Assembly: GCA_037074765.1 (NCBI GenBank)
Contig: JBAMDO010000017.1
Span: 372,001 to 436,000, forward strand
Direction of reading: 5' to 3'
Source of the DNA: Mansonella perstans
Taxonomy: Eukaryota; Nematoda; Chromadorea; Rhabditida; Onchocercidae
Length of the DNA: 64,000 bases
The translations under genes and the position numbers were made by a program. Under the pieces are notes generated by a model. It ran no database searches, was not told the origin of the DNA, and saw nothing but the letters and a program-made list of their open reading frames with translations. This document shows, piece by piece, positions 50,586-62,327 of this stretch; the first letter of the stretch is position 1, and every line of letters begins with the position of its first letter.

Positions 50586-52934
50586 ATGAACACTTCACAA
50601 TTTTTAAATTCATAACGATTAATAAAATATTCGAAAAAAAAAAAAAAAAAGACAGCTATAAAAACGTAAGGAAAAGAAAAAATGAAAAAAAAAAATTAAA
50701 CCATGAATAAATATGTTGGAATTGAAATAAAACATTGAACAAACAAAAAATATTCTATTTTTTCAAAAAAAAAAAAAGAAAAAAATGACAATTAATAACT
50801 TAAAATCATACGATAAAACTCTCTTAATGAATATACTGCATATAATATGAGAGATAAGCAAAATTGATGAATTGCATTGGGAGATAGAGCAATTGATTGA
50901 GGAACACATATATCGTCATCCTCTTATATTTGTGTATTTTTTAAAAGTTAACTCAAACAAAAAAAAAAAAACATACATCAAAAACATGAAAAGATCGAGG
51001 AATATACGTGAGAAGGGAAAGAAAAAAAAAAGATAAAGAAAATTTTAAAAGAGTGTTAAACAATAACTTTTCTAATGCAAAAAAAAAGAAAATGAGAAAG
51101 ATGGAAAAGTAAAATTGTGAAATGAAATGAAATGAAAAGAGAAATGAGAGTTAAAAGCTATGGATGAATAATCTACATGGAATAAAGAAGAGGAAAAGAA
51201 AGTTGAAAAAAAAAAATTAAAGATTATAAAAGTTATAAAACATGTGTAAGCTATCGCGTATGTTCAATACACTACATAGTTCGAGTTCTTAAAGTTCGGA
51301 CTTAAAGTTGCTTGAGTTTGCTTTATGATGCCTTTCATAAATCTCTAACATTCTTCTTCTATCTCAATTATTTCTGCCTCTTATCATTTTCACTATAACA
51401 ATTTTATCTTTTTAACATTTCCAAGATTTTCCCCTATTCATTTCTAACATCACTCGTTCGATTTCACTCATTCACTCACTCATTTCTTCATTCTAACTTA
51501 TCCTTATCTCTATGTCTATGTCTAAAATTAAAATTAAAACAACAAATGTCTCTCATCTCATATCATCTGTTGTAGAATAAACTTCCATCATTTTATTATC
51601 CAAATCGTTCACTCACTTATTTATAGCATTAAAAAAAAGATCAAAGTAATTAAAATTTCATTATTAGCAGAAAATTCCATTTTTGAAAATAAAATTAACT
51701 GGACACTAGTTAAATCCATTCCCTATGGATGCAAATAAAACATTCTATACACCCTAACGTATTGTAAAATGTAAAAGACATAACAATAATTTGAAGAAGA
51801 TAAATTGAAGTTATTTTAGTGTAAAATTTGAATGAAAATTTGGAATTGAAAAAGACAAATTGCAATCAAATATTTGAATAAAGAAATTAAGATGAGAAGG
51901 ATTGACTAAAGTGCAACCGTAGTAAAACTATTCTACATACATATATAATTATGATTAGAAAAGTACATATCAAAGCTTAAAATATTTACTCATTTAAATA
52001 GACTCTGCTAGGCAAAAATCCCTCTTCTAATATGCATTAAATGAATTTAGATCATATACTTCAACCTATCAAGACATACTTTATTCAGTATTAAAACTTC
52101 ATTAATATGTCAAATATTACAGCTGTCTAATTAGATACTAGTAGCACGTCATTCCGTAGATTGCGTCATTGCATTCATCATGGAGCAACTATATCTGAAT
52201 TCTACGACATGTTCCATAAATCAAATATTCCGCTAAAAGCTAGACGAAGAAAGACTATCTTACATGTCTAAAATTACTACCCTTACAGTATTTAACTTTT
52301 TTCAGTATAACTAGTTTTAAGCAAATAAACACTTTATAACGTAGAAAAGATCAACAACTTTTTTATTTTTCAAAAGGAAAATTTTCGAAAATTTAAAATG
52401 CTTCAAGATCTGGAAATATATCATGCATGATAAATACTTCGACATTAAAGCCTAAATGAAATAAAATTTAAAACTTATTTGTCAGCTTAACTCAATCAAC
52501 TGATATAATAGCGAATAAAATTCATTAATTCATAAGCATAATATTCATACCGATCGATATCACACAAACTTCCGGATTCGAATTATAACACTCGAAATCC
52601 GTCATACCTGAAACAATCAGTACACAAGATCCCAAAACTTTAATACTGATACATAGAGTTCTAGTAAAGATTAAAAAATTTTTATAATATCAATTTTCCT
52701 AGCTTCTTTTCTCTCAAATGATTTTCCTACATTTTTAGAAAATAGAAAACAAAGGAAAACATTAAAACAATTAGTATGCATCAAATTCAAACCATCGTCA
52801 TTTTGGTTCTCATCAGAAACTGTTTCCATTCCATCGTCTGTTTCAAATATAGTATTATTCATATTCTTACCACTACTACCACCATCTTCATCATCAGCCG
52901 TTTCATCCAAATCAATTGGATCATCATGCTTCAT
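40745..52934 (-). CDS. USP19-like ubiquitin hydrolase with CS domain and MYND finger (22 exons, ~1033 aa)
   Basis: Exons, 5' to 3': 52934-52793, 52607-52551, 48387-48261, 47694-47458, 47276-47040, 46814-46664, 46503-46368, 46251-46118, 45943-45782, 45711-45604, 45351-45241, 45112-45029, 44906-44812, 44405-44238, 43481-43332, 42818-42674, 42514-42364, 42070-41973, 41868-41726, 41521-41308, 41191-41080, 40884-40745. All phases close. An acidic N terminus is followed by one CS/p23 domain (about 67-155; [28 protein letters not shown]). A Ser-rich linker leads to the USP domain: Cys box [18 protein letters not shown] (Cys ~342), [39 protein letters not shown], and His box [11 protein letters not shown] (His ~970). 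An MYND finger (about 620-668; [28 protein letters not shown]) interrupts the catalytic domain, as in USP19. USP19 removes ubiquitin in ER quality control; human USP19 has two CS domains and a C-terminal anchor, neither of which is seen here. Intron 2 is 4.2 kb. Confidence 0.92.
48388..52550 (-). other. 4.2-kb intron 2 of the USP19-like gene
   Basis: This is much the longest intron of the gene. It is packed with long A runs (48604-48613, 50549-50583, 50636-50650 and others, as read on +) and carries no open frame with splice support. I looked for a nested gene and found none. Confidence 0.7.
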
Positions 52935-53685
52935 TATTCTCGTCACGTCACGTCCTCATTAACAATCTCCTCAAGCAAAATTTCTAAAAAAAAAAAAAGA
53001 AACAATCTACATGAAGCAAATTAATTAAATTTATGGAATAAATGATCGTAATATAACAAGAAAACTATCGTTATAATTTTTACAATATTAGCAAATTTTA
53101 TCATAAGCGATCGAATACGAATTTATCATCATCATTTTAACTGCATACACGAAATTTTTCAAAATTTCATACTAACTTATCTATTTCCAGTAACAACCGC
53201 TCAATTCTGATCAAATAATTATCAGTACTAATGAATCATCTTAACTATTCTTAACATATTCGAAATTTCTATCGATCAACTCATATAATTCCTAATATGA
53301 AATTTATGCAAATTCAATTTTTATTTCCCTCTCTTTATATCAACTTATTTAAGTTAAATAAAAGTATTACTGTAATTAATAACAACAAAATTTATGCAAA
53401 TGTAACTCATATTTGCCTATTTCATTATGACAACTCTACTACACTTGTACTAATTTTGAACCCAAATTATATCAGTACTGTATCAAATTATGTAGTAATT
53501 AATAACAACAATAACAATACTATAACATTTATGAAAAAAGAAAAATAAAGCAAGAAATAAATGTTTATGGTAGGATGAAGCAAAGAGGAGTATATATTAT
53601 GACAAACTACAGCTTCAATATCAAAAAATAATGACATTTATGATTGCAACGATGGAAATGACAACTAATTCACACAATCGAAAAC

Positions 53686-53850
53686 TTCTGATACTACTGG
53701 TAATAATGCTTGATAAACTTCTGATAATAATGGTAATAATGCTCGATGGAATTATGATAATACTGGTAATAATGCTCGATGAAATTCTGATAATACTGGT
53801 AATAATGCTCGATGGATTTATGATAATACTGGGTAATAATGCTCGATGGT
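53686..53850. repeat. ~36-bp minisatellite (about 4.5 copies)
   Basis: Units follow GATAATACTGGTAATAATGC then TCGATGGAATTAT, varying by a few bases. The repeat length divides by three, so it gives a periodic open frame on + that is not a real gene. Confidence 0.92.
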
Positions 53851-53914
53851 CAGCGTGTATCTGCTCTTAGTCATTAACGAATATCATCAATGATGCCTAA
53901 CTTTAATGCTAGAA

Positions 53915-54034
53915 AATGTCATTAGTGATGTCATCAGTGATGTTGAATTCCAATATTGGAAAAGTGCCATCAGTGATGCACTTTCCAAGTGACAAAAATT
54001 GTTGAAAAATTTCAAGTGATAAAAATTGTTGAAA
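53915..54034. repeat. Paired short direct repeats
   Basis: TGTCATTAGTGATG, TGTCATCAGTGATG and TGCCATCAGTGATG are followed by two copies of AAGTGAxAAAAATTGTTGAA. They directly follow the minisatellite and look like slippage products. Confidence 0.75.
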
Positions 54035-54132
54035 AAAATTAAATCTAACATACACTTAATTCGATTCTCAAATACTTTTAATTCATTCATAACTTATTTT
54101 TTGTTTCTCTCATTATTCGAAACAATTTGATT

Positions 54133-54154
54133 AATATATATATATATATATATC
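54133..54154. repeat. TA dinucleotide microsatellite
   Basis: About ten TA units in a row. Simple sequence, no other signal. Confidence 0.9.
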
Positions 54155-55819
54155 CATTACATGTAATCAATAAAAAAGATAAAATTTTAAACTATATCTT
54201 AAACTTTTTAATAAAAAAATTAAATTTTTCAAAATGAAATTAGAAACTACAAAATTATGCAAGTAAATTTAATTAATTTTGAATAAGGTATAATATAATA
54301 ACGTCCCAGCAATATTAGCAAAACAATAACAATAATACTAATGAATGACGACAAATGATTGCATGTATCACCATGTTTGTTATATCTGTTATTGTTCCAA
54401 TAAAATGCTCAACTTTTTAATGTTTCAGTAATATTGGTGAAATAGTAACAATAATTGAAAGATTACTATATATCATTAAGTAGATCTGTTATTGTCTCAA
54501 CAAAATATTCAATATAATCTCTTATTGTTCTAGCAATGCAACATTTTTGTTTCAATTTGCTTTGCCACATAAAAAAGCTTAACAGATTAGAAAGTAAGCA
54601 AATATTGTTAAAAGTAGAAAAAGAATGAAATGACATCAATGATAGCAATATATTTTTCCTATAGTATCAAAATACCAGTGTATCTGATACACCTAATTAT
54701 TAACTTTTTTAAAACCATTTCTGTGATACGTAAGCAAAACACGTATCATAGAAATAAAACGATTTAATTACATTTTCGTACGTGAAATTACGTGAATGCA
54801 ACAAAAAAAAGACCACAAATAATGGGTAAGATACGACGAAGAGGAAAATACGTGAGCAGTCCACGTCAATCAACACACTTTTTTTTCCCTAAAATTATAT
54901 AGAAGTGAAGCAATTAGCCAGAATGAAAGACTATGTAGGTCAAAAAGGCCAACTATGATATATACTTACATCCATTCACAAACAATCACATATATGGGCG
55001 TACCTACTCACACGCGTACCCGCACACTTGTACACGTTTGCACATGCATACACGCACACACACATGTACATTCATTAGGAATCGATTTCTCCAAAGTTAA
55101 CATAATGGAAATGATTACGCGTGCACGGATGTTGATGATCACGTGAATTCATTACCAAGGTCAATTAAAGTTATCTGATATGTTCATATGTGAGACAATA
55201 CAAGATAGAAAACAGAAATATTCAGTTGACAGACGTCTAACAATCGATTTTTCAAAAACTTTTATTTAGGCTAAATTTAAATTGAACAATATAATTATAT
55301 AAATGGACGTATTGTACGTAGTTTTTACGTTGTAATCCGGAAAAAACACATTAAAAGATTATACTTCCGGAAGTATTCCGGTTTACGCAACACATACGTA
55401 AATTGAACGTACAATTTTGTTTTATGGGTAAAACCTGGATAGTATTCTGTGGATAGGGCAGGAAATAATGCTACCGTATTAATGTTAGCGAGGAATGTTA
55501 ATTTTAGGTCTATGATTTAACTTAAGCTATAAGTTCTCTTTGAAATTGAACGACGTAATTATACGTAAATCATACTAGGATTACTATGCGTAATCTTTTT
55601 CAGTCAATTCAAGTTCCATTCGAATTTATTTGATCATAGGCTTAACTTTTTTATCGATTAAAATGATAGCAATATTAAGTTAAACTTATTCATTTAACGA
55701 TTTCGTTGATTACAATAATATATTAATATGTTGGAAAATTTTTTCCACGTCAAATATTAAACGTATTTCAGATGTTTTGAAATAGTTACGATAAAATACT
55801 AGCGTGAGATATAGTTGTA

Positions 55820-58800
55820 ATGTCGTCAAAATTTGGACTTGATTATGCGAAACGAATTGCCAAATGTAAGAAATGTCAACAACAATTATTTAAAGGGGTA
55901 TATTATATCTTATTTTCAAATATTTTCAATTACATAGGTCATTTGATTTTGTTATATATTTTTTTTTTCAATTATTTTCAATTATTTCAATTTTTTTCAA
56001 ATATTTTCAATTACATAGATCATTTGATTTTGTAATATAATAGAAGACAAATGTATATTACGAACAAAAAGAAAAGTTTCCTTGTTGTCATATCTGTGTA
56101 CGTCAATTGTCACGTAAAATTTATTGTCACGTTTTACCGAATGCATTTTTCACATTTATCATTTTGATTTTCATTTGTTTAAATTTGTTTTATTAGTATT
56201 TTTATTTATTTAGATTTTCCTTAATTAGTATGCTTAACCAGAATGTTTAACTTTTATGTATTCCTACGATTTAATTGATTTCAACTTATTTAACAACATT
56301 TAACACAATTGGAAAAATTGCTAATTGGAAAAGCTTGTATATAAATTTTGGTATTTTCGATTTATTATCTTTTTATTTATTTTTTTTTTACCTAGGATTT
56401 ACGAATGTGGCGAATGGTACCGAATCCTTTTACGGCAGATACTGGAAATCCAACAGAAATGAAAAATTATTTCCATCCAGATTGTCTTTTTGAAACACTT
56501 ACACGTTGTCGTGCTGCAACGAAAGTGATCGATTCATCAGATGATATCGAAGGTTTCTCAAAATTATCTGTGATCAATTTCTCTCATGTCAAATATCTTA
56601 ATTTTTTTTTTTGCTAAATGAAGATTTTACAGGTTGGGATATTGCAAATGATGATGATAAAGAAATGATCAGAGAGAAAATTAGTAGTCTTTTGGAATTA
56701 CGACAGAAAAAATTTGGTGACAAAGTAACGATTGCTTCAAAAGATGCTTCCAAATTAACCATTTCCAAGCATAAATCATCGGAAAAAGTAAAAGATGAAA
56801 AAGTAGAAACGCTTATCACCACATCTAATCGAAGAAAAGAAAAAATTGCCGAGAAAGGTGCAAAGCAAATGAAATCTAAAAAAATTGGTGAAAGCAAGAC
56901 AAACACTTCTAGCATGAAAAATGATCAATCAACATCAAAAATGGAACCAAATGAAGCACAGGATAGTATTCAAAAGAACAGTAGCAAGTTCGATGGATTT
57001 AAATTATTTTGCAAACTTTGTGATGTGATTGCTTCAGTATCGAAGTACACCGAAAAGACTGAAGCTATCAAGATATTTATTAACAAAGGTATAATTGCAT
57101 ATATGGATACTGATTTGTTTTGTTGCACATTCAAGTTGTAAGGAAGAATTATAAGAGAAAAACCTGTCATGAATTCGGGTAGTTAAAATTTGTGATTTGG
57201 GCATCTTCTCAAGCTTTTCTCTCTTTTAACATTTTTTTGTTATTTTTGAATTTTTGTTTGAGATGAATGAGAGGTTACCATAGGAATTTATTTTCGTTTA
57301 TACTTATAGCATTTCCACTTCGTTTACAGCCTAATTATTTCATTAAGTACTCAATTAGTGGTATCGGTTTAGAAAAAAACCATTTTACTACCTATGTTAT
57401 ATAATATTAGTAAATGAAAATAACAAATGTTATTTATCGGTATCAAATAATGACTTTTTTAATCAGTATTTGAAGGTTTTAATTTTTAATTAGATTAAGT
57501 CATTCATTTCAGAAGGATATGATGGAGACCTTTATCTATTGCTCAAATTTTTAATTCCAGAAGCAGATCAGAGAGTATACAATTTGAAAGTTAAACAGAT
57601 TATAAAAATTTTTTCCAATGTAAGTATGTGAATTCTCTGTTATTCATTGTTGGCTTAAAACTTGAGTAGTACAGAGCTCGAATACTAAAGTTGTATGCTG
57701 TAGCAGCTTGGTTATACCATGCTTATCTTTCCTGTTCTTCCTTCGTTGACTGCGTATATATCCAATTCAGAATTTGTTATCTTTCACAACGAAATTAACT
57801 GGAACTGCTCAAAAATAAGCAATTGAACAAGTTTTACAATTTTTTATTTTAAAGTTGTTTGACTGGTCAGTCGATGAGTTGACAGAGTCATTCAATCAAA
57901 CAGGCGACGTATCGGAGACAGTATGCTCGTTTATGTCAAAATTGGGTGCTGATCGAAAAAAATCGAAAATAACAAATCAAATGGTAAGTTGAAAATTTGA
58001 ATGAATGAATCGTTTGCCATGCGTATTTTGTAGCATTATAACTGTAACTCTGATCTGTTTTTTGTTATGCAAATAATTATAGTGTTTTATTTTTGTGATC
58101 TGAATGGTGTTGTGATTTTCATATAGAAATTTCTGAAATATCTCAAATTTAGGTAGACGAATGGTTAGAGAAGTTAAGTGAATTAACACGAGAAAAGGAG
58201 CAACAATCACATTTCTCGAAAATATGTGAATTGTTAGTAATCGTTTTTTGTTTCTTGGGAGGAATTAGATTCATTATATTTATATTTTGTACAGAATTCT
58301 TTCAATTTCCTTTCACTTAACCGAAAATAAAAATTTTTGCAAAAAAAAATTTCACAAAATTTTTTATCATTCATGCTAAAAACAATCTTTAATTCCAGCT
58401 GTAGGTAAATTAAATTTATATAATTGCAGAGTTTCATGCTTGGAACTGAAATACATTATCCGTTTGATAATGAAGGACTTGCGTATAAATGCAGGCGCGA
58501 AACATATGTAAGTATAAAAGTGACCTAAATTTCAATATGTCAATTTATTTTTTATCTACATTTTATATGTAATCTTTCTTTAAAGTTTTTCAGTAATGGT
58601 ATTACTTTTCATATGAAAATATTGGAATTTCTTTTCAGCTCATCATTAAAATCTCCCAATGAATTCAGTTCATTTTAAGGTTAGAAGGCCTAAGGGAAGG
58701 TGCGTATGAAATGTTTCAACATTCACGAAATCTATATGCCGTCATTGAAAAATGTCAGCACGTTGATAAGGAAAAGTTACTTGAACGAGATATAGTTTTA

Positions 58801-61800
58801 AATACGCCAGTTAAACCGATGCTTGTAAGTTTTTGCGTGTCATCCATCTTGGATTGTGATACTATACTTCTTGATTTTAAAAATCTCATACTAAGATATA
58901 TAGGTAAGACAGGAAATTAAAGAATTAGAATCAGAACGCATGAGAACGGAAAACAAAGAAACAGGATTTAGTGATCCGTTGATCCCTCTTTTTTTGCAAG
59001 ATTAAGACGGAAAATGTATTTTGATCAATACTTATCCCAATAAAATCCTTTCCAGGTAGTGATTTTTGAACTAAGTTAATATTACAAGTAAATTTACTAT
59101 ATTTCTTAAGGCCAGACCATGCCGAACTGTTGAACAAGCTATGGACGATTGTAGCGAAGAAATGTATGCTGAAATCAAATATGATGGAGAAAGATTGCAG
59201 TTGCACAAAGATGGTAGCAATTTTGTGTTTTTCTCGCGGTCATTGAAGCCAGCATTGGATCACAAAGTTTGTTTGTGAATTTTTATAAAGATTGCGTTTA
59301 ATGCAACTTTTAACTGCCTTTAATTTAAAACAAGCAATTTGCTTGTCTGTTTTCGATTTCGACAGAAAATTGTGATAAAAAGATAAATTGTTGGAAACCA
59401 ATATTAAATGTTTACAAATTCTCTCTCTTATATTCTTATTTCATTCTATGAATTCTATTTCATTCTTTTTGACGAGAATATCAGAATCTTTATTGGTTTT
59501 CTGTTAAACTTATCACTACTTAATGTTTTTGTTACTTTTATAGGTCGCTGATCTGAATAAAGTGATCTCAGAAGCATTTCCAACGAATAGAGATTTAATT
59601 GTTGATGCAGAAATGCTTCTGATTGATACAAATACTGGAAAACCGTTACCTTTCGGTACATTAGGTATCCATAAAAAGAAGCAGTTTAAGGATGCGGTAG
59701 TTTGTTTGTTTGTTTTCGACTGCTTATATTACGATAGCACATCTTTGATCGATAAGTTAGTTTCAATTGTTTTTGTTTAGAATAACATAACTTAGGTTTT
59801 TAACACTTTCACAGAACATTATGAAAACGTTTTCAATGTTAAACGTAGTAGATAAAGTATTCTAATGGAGCAAACATGGTGAAAAAAGTTAAATCCGTAC
59901 AGGTAAAGTGTTTTTTTTAGGTCTTTGAGGGAACGACGGAAATTTTTGGAGAATAATATGAAAGAAATTCCAAATCGTGTATTGTTATCTAATTGCCATC
60001 TTATCAAAAAAGGAGTAAGTTGGCTCGCTTATTTTTTGCTAGTCACCAAATTTGATTTTGTATCTTTTAGGTTTGATATGTTGGATTGTTCCAGGAAAAT
60101 GATAAGTTAAAAATGTTGATCTCAAAAACCATTGATGAAGGTCTAGAAGGTTTGGTATTAAAAGATTTGGATTCAATTTATGAACCTGGAAAAAGGCATT
60201 GGTTGAAGGTAAATTCTGTAATATCTGAGTTTTTGTTTTCTAAACTGAAGAAAAATTTTGTTTTCTAAACTGAAGAAATCCAAAAAGATTTTGTTGTATA
60301 TTCGTTTGTGTTGAGCTGATTTCCAAAAACTTTAAAAAAATTTTTTTGCAGATGAAAAAAGATTATCTGAAGGAAAATGATATGGCAGATACAGCTGACC
60401 TTATTTTACTTGGTGCTTTTTATGGGACAGGAAATAAAGGTACTCATTTGCAATCTGTAAGGTTTATTCATTTTTAATGAATGTTTATTTTTGTATTATT
60501 TTTTTTATTTTTGCTTATTTTTACCTATTTTTGCCATATGATCAATTTATCATGGTATAATGTAATTATTATTATTCTTTTAAATAATATTATTTCTAAG
60601 CAGAACAGCAATCATTTCTTCATATATTTACTTTATCTGTTTTTTGTCATTTTTTTTAGGTGGCACATTGTCAGTGTTCCTGATGGGAGTATATGACAAG
60701 GAGAAGCAGAAATATTGCACAGTAACCAAATGTGGCAATGGCTTTGATGATGCCACACTAGATCGTATCAATAAGGAGTTAGAACCAAAAGTAATTAATA
60801 TTTCTGAGTATTTTTTGTTATATCTCTTTAGAAAATCTATCCATATATATATGGATGAATTTTGTCAAGAAATTTTTTAAGCCATATTGAGATTTGTAAT
60901 TTTCACTGTATTTTTTTTCTCATAGCATATTATGTTCTTTTAAGATACATAAGATATCTCGAATATACGAAAATTTACCAGAATGGATTGAATGCTCTCG
61001 ATCGCTTGTGCCGGACTTCATTGTTATCGATCCCAAACAATCACCTGTATGGGAAATTACAGGTATTTTGAATTACAGCGTAGTTTGGTTTTGCATTCTA
61101 TGTAACAAGTGAATTTAGGAGCGGAATTTACTCGATCGAATAATCACTCAGCATCCGGTATATCGATACGTTTTCCGAGAGTAACAAAAATTCGACATGA
61201 TAAAAATTGGGAAACAGCTACTAGTTTACAAGAACTTGAGGTGATTTTTTGAATAACACATACAAGGAAGAGTATTGTTTTGATGTTTTCATTCGGAATT
61301 TCAAAATTTTTGAATTTTAATGGAGCTTTACATCGCATTATCTGGTATCTCGAGTTTAGTTGTTATAATGTGTTTCAAAAGTTTCTGATGTTAAGCATTA
61401 GAAGCTTCCTTCTTATTTCATTTCCGTCCTCTACCTTGGTATATACAATGCCTATCATACTTATATGAGTTTATCATTTAGACATTAATGGAACTATCGA
61501 AAACAAAAAGTGATGTTAAGCCAGAAGTTGACGAAGTCATACCTCCTTGCGTTACGAGTAAAGATGGTGCAGAAGATGATGGAGAGGGTTTAATAGCAAG
61601 AAAAAGGAAACGAGAAGCGACTGACGAGAATCCTGGGAGCAATGAACAAATTTCTATTAGCAATGTAAAGGAAGATGATGTAGATGAGGAAACAAATGCG
61701 AAGAAAGCAAAAATACCGTGCAAGTTAGTTTTCTTGAAGAAACGGGGATATAGGGGTAATGGATAGCTTGATAGATAGATAGATGATAACACAGGAATGC

Positions 61801-62327
61801 TACCTTGACGAAAAAAACGCTGCCATAAAAAAATGCAAATTAGAGAGTGAGAGAAGAGAATATGAGAGATACCTATCTATTATCTAGAAATGCAATGCAA
61901 ATCAGGCTCTTCATTACTGTTCTTTTCGAGAGCCACTTCTCTGGCAACTTTTGGTTTTAGGCCTTTTAAAATTCATACTTATAAATCTTGTGGACCATAC
62001 TTATCCTTTCTCTTGTTAAATAGTTTTATTTATGTATGTGAATGTACCGTTTTGATTTTTCTAATAATCAGTGGGCTTTTGTTGTGAAAAATCTATAAAA
62101 GTTAGCTTTTGATTGGTTGTCCGGTAATGTAACAAAATAATTACATATTAATGAATCTTTCGTGCTAATGAAGAAATTGATTATTATGAGAACTACATTT
62201 TTATCATGCATTTATTCATATCTGAATTACTTCTTTTTAATTTCTTAAGTATGAGAATTTTAGATACGGTGCGCAATGTTATCGTAAGAACATGGAACAT
62301 CGAAAAAAATTTGAACATCCGAAATAA
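55820..62327 (+). CDS. LIG3: DNA ligase III with PARP-type finger and C-terminal PBZ finger (18 exons, ~856 aa)
   Basis: Exons: 55820-55897, 56396-56552, 56633-57088, 57513-57619, 57855-57983, 58153-58232, 58430-58507, 58680-58824, 59111-59266, 59544-59755, 59921-60014, 60095-60208, 60352-60439, 60660-60790, 60945-61062, 61119-61240, 61482-61723, 62264-62327. All phases close. The PARP-type zinc finger (about 1-75) has CKKC and FHPDC. A Lys-rich linker leads to the DNA-binding helical domain (GDVSETVCSF, LKYIIRLIMKDL, NAGAKH). The nucleotidyltransferase core has EIKYDGER (adenylated Lys ~433), DAEMLLID, GKPLPFGTLGIHKK, EGLEGLVLKD and KRHWLKMKKDY; the OB domain has KCGNGFDDATL and FTRSNNHSASGISIRFPR. 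The enzyme seals nicks with ATP in single-strand break, base-excision and end-joining repair. There is no BRCT. The last exon completes IPCKYGAQCYRKNMEHRKKF plus EHPK, a PBZ finger. A TGA 15 bases upstream in frame excludes a mitochondrial leader from this first exon. Confidence 0.95.
55905..56039 (+). repeat. ~80-bp tandem duplication in LIG3 intron 1
   Basis: TTTCAAATATTTTCAATTAC, ATAGxTCATTTGATTTTGTxA and TATA occur twice in order (starting near 55914 and 55996), with only two or three mismatches. Confidence 0.85.
62264..62327 (+). other. LIG3: PBZ-encoding terminal exon of LIG3
   Basis: The acceptor is GAGAATTTTAG at 62263. The exon accepts two bases from the donor at 61724 (TGCAA|GTTAGT) to complete a Lys codon. 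The joined product reads K-x2-C-x-Y-G-x2-C-Y-R-x4-H-x5-H, the PBZ consensus with all four zinc ligands (Cys835, Cys841, His848, His854), and ends two residues later. If the donor were skipped, the ligase would instead read through to a stop at 61764-61766 with a basic tail. Confidence 0.85.

Larger units (their letters stand above)
52935..55819. promoter_or_regulatory. Divergent spacer between USP19-like gene and LIG3 (~2.9 kb)
   Basis: The USP end has a long T tract plus AG just before the 5' leader (acceptor at about 52983, read on minus), a probable trans-splice site. That leader contains a four-codon upstream ORF (ATG AGG ACG stop). The LIG3 end contains the perfect palindrome ACTTCCGGAAGT (55363-55374), flanked by TCCGGAA (55336) and ATTCCGG (55375). 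These are clustered ETS-type GGAA cores about 450 bases before the ligase start. The middle holds a minisatellite and AT/CA simple repeats. No coding exon was supported. Confidence 0.4.

Noticed and set aside
53631..53870. Open frame with repeated ILVIMLD units
   Set aside because: It is a by-product of a 36-base minisatellite whose period is a multiple of three.
56598..56915. 105-codon minus-strand frame, Ser/Phe-rich
   Set aside because: Antisense shadow of LIG3 exon 3 (a Lys/Ser-rich linker).
61724..61766. Read-through end of LIG3 exon 17 (KLVFLKKRGYRGNG stop)
   Set aside because: The GTTAGT donor at 61724 and the phased PBZ exon give a far better product. Kept only as a possible isoform.
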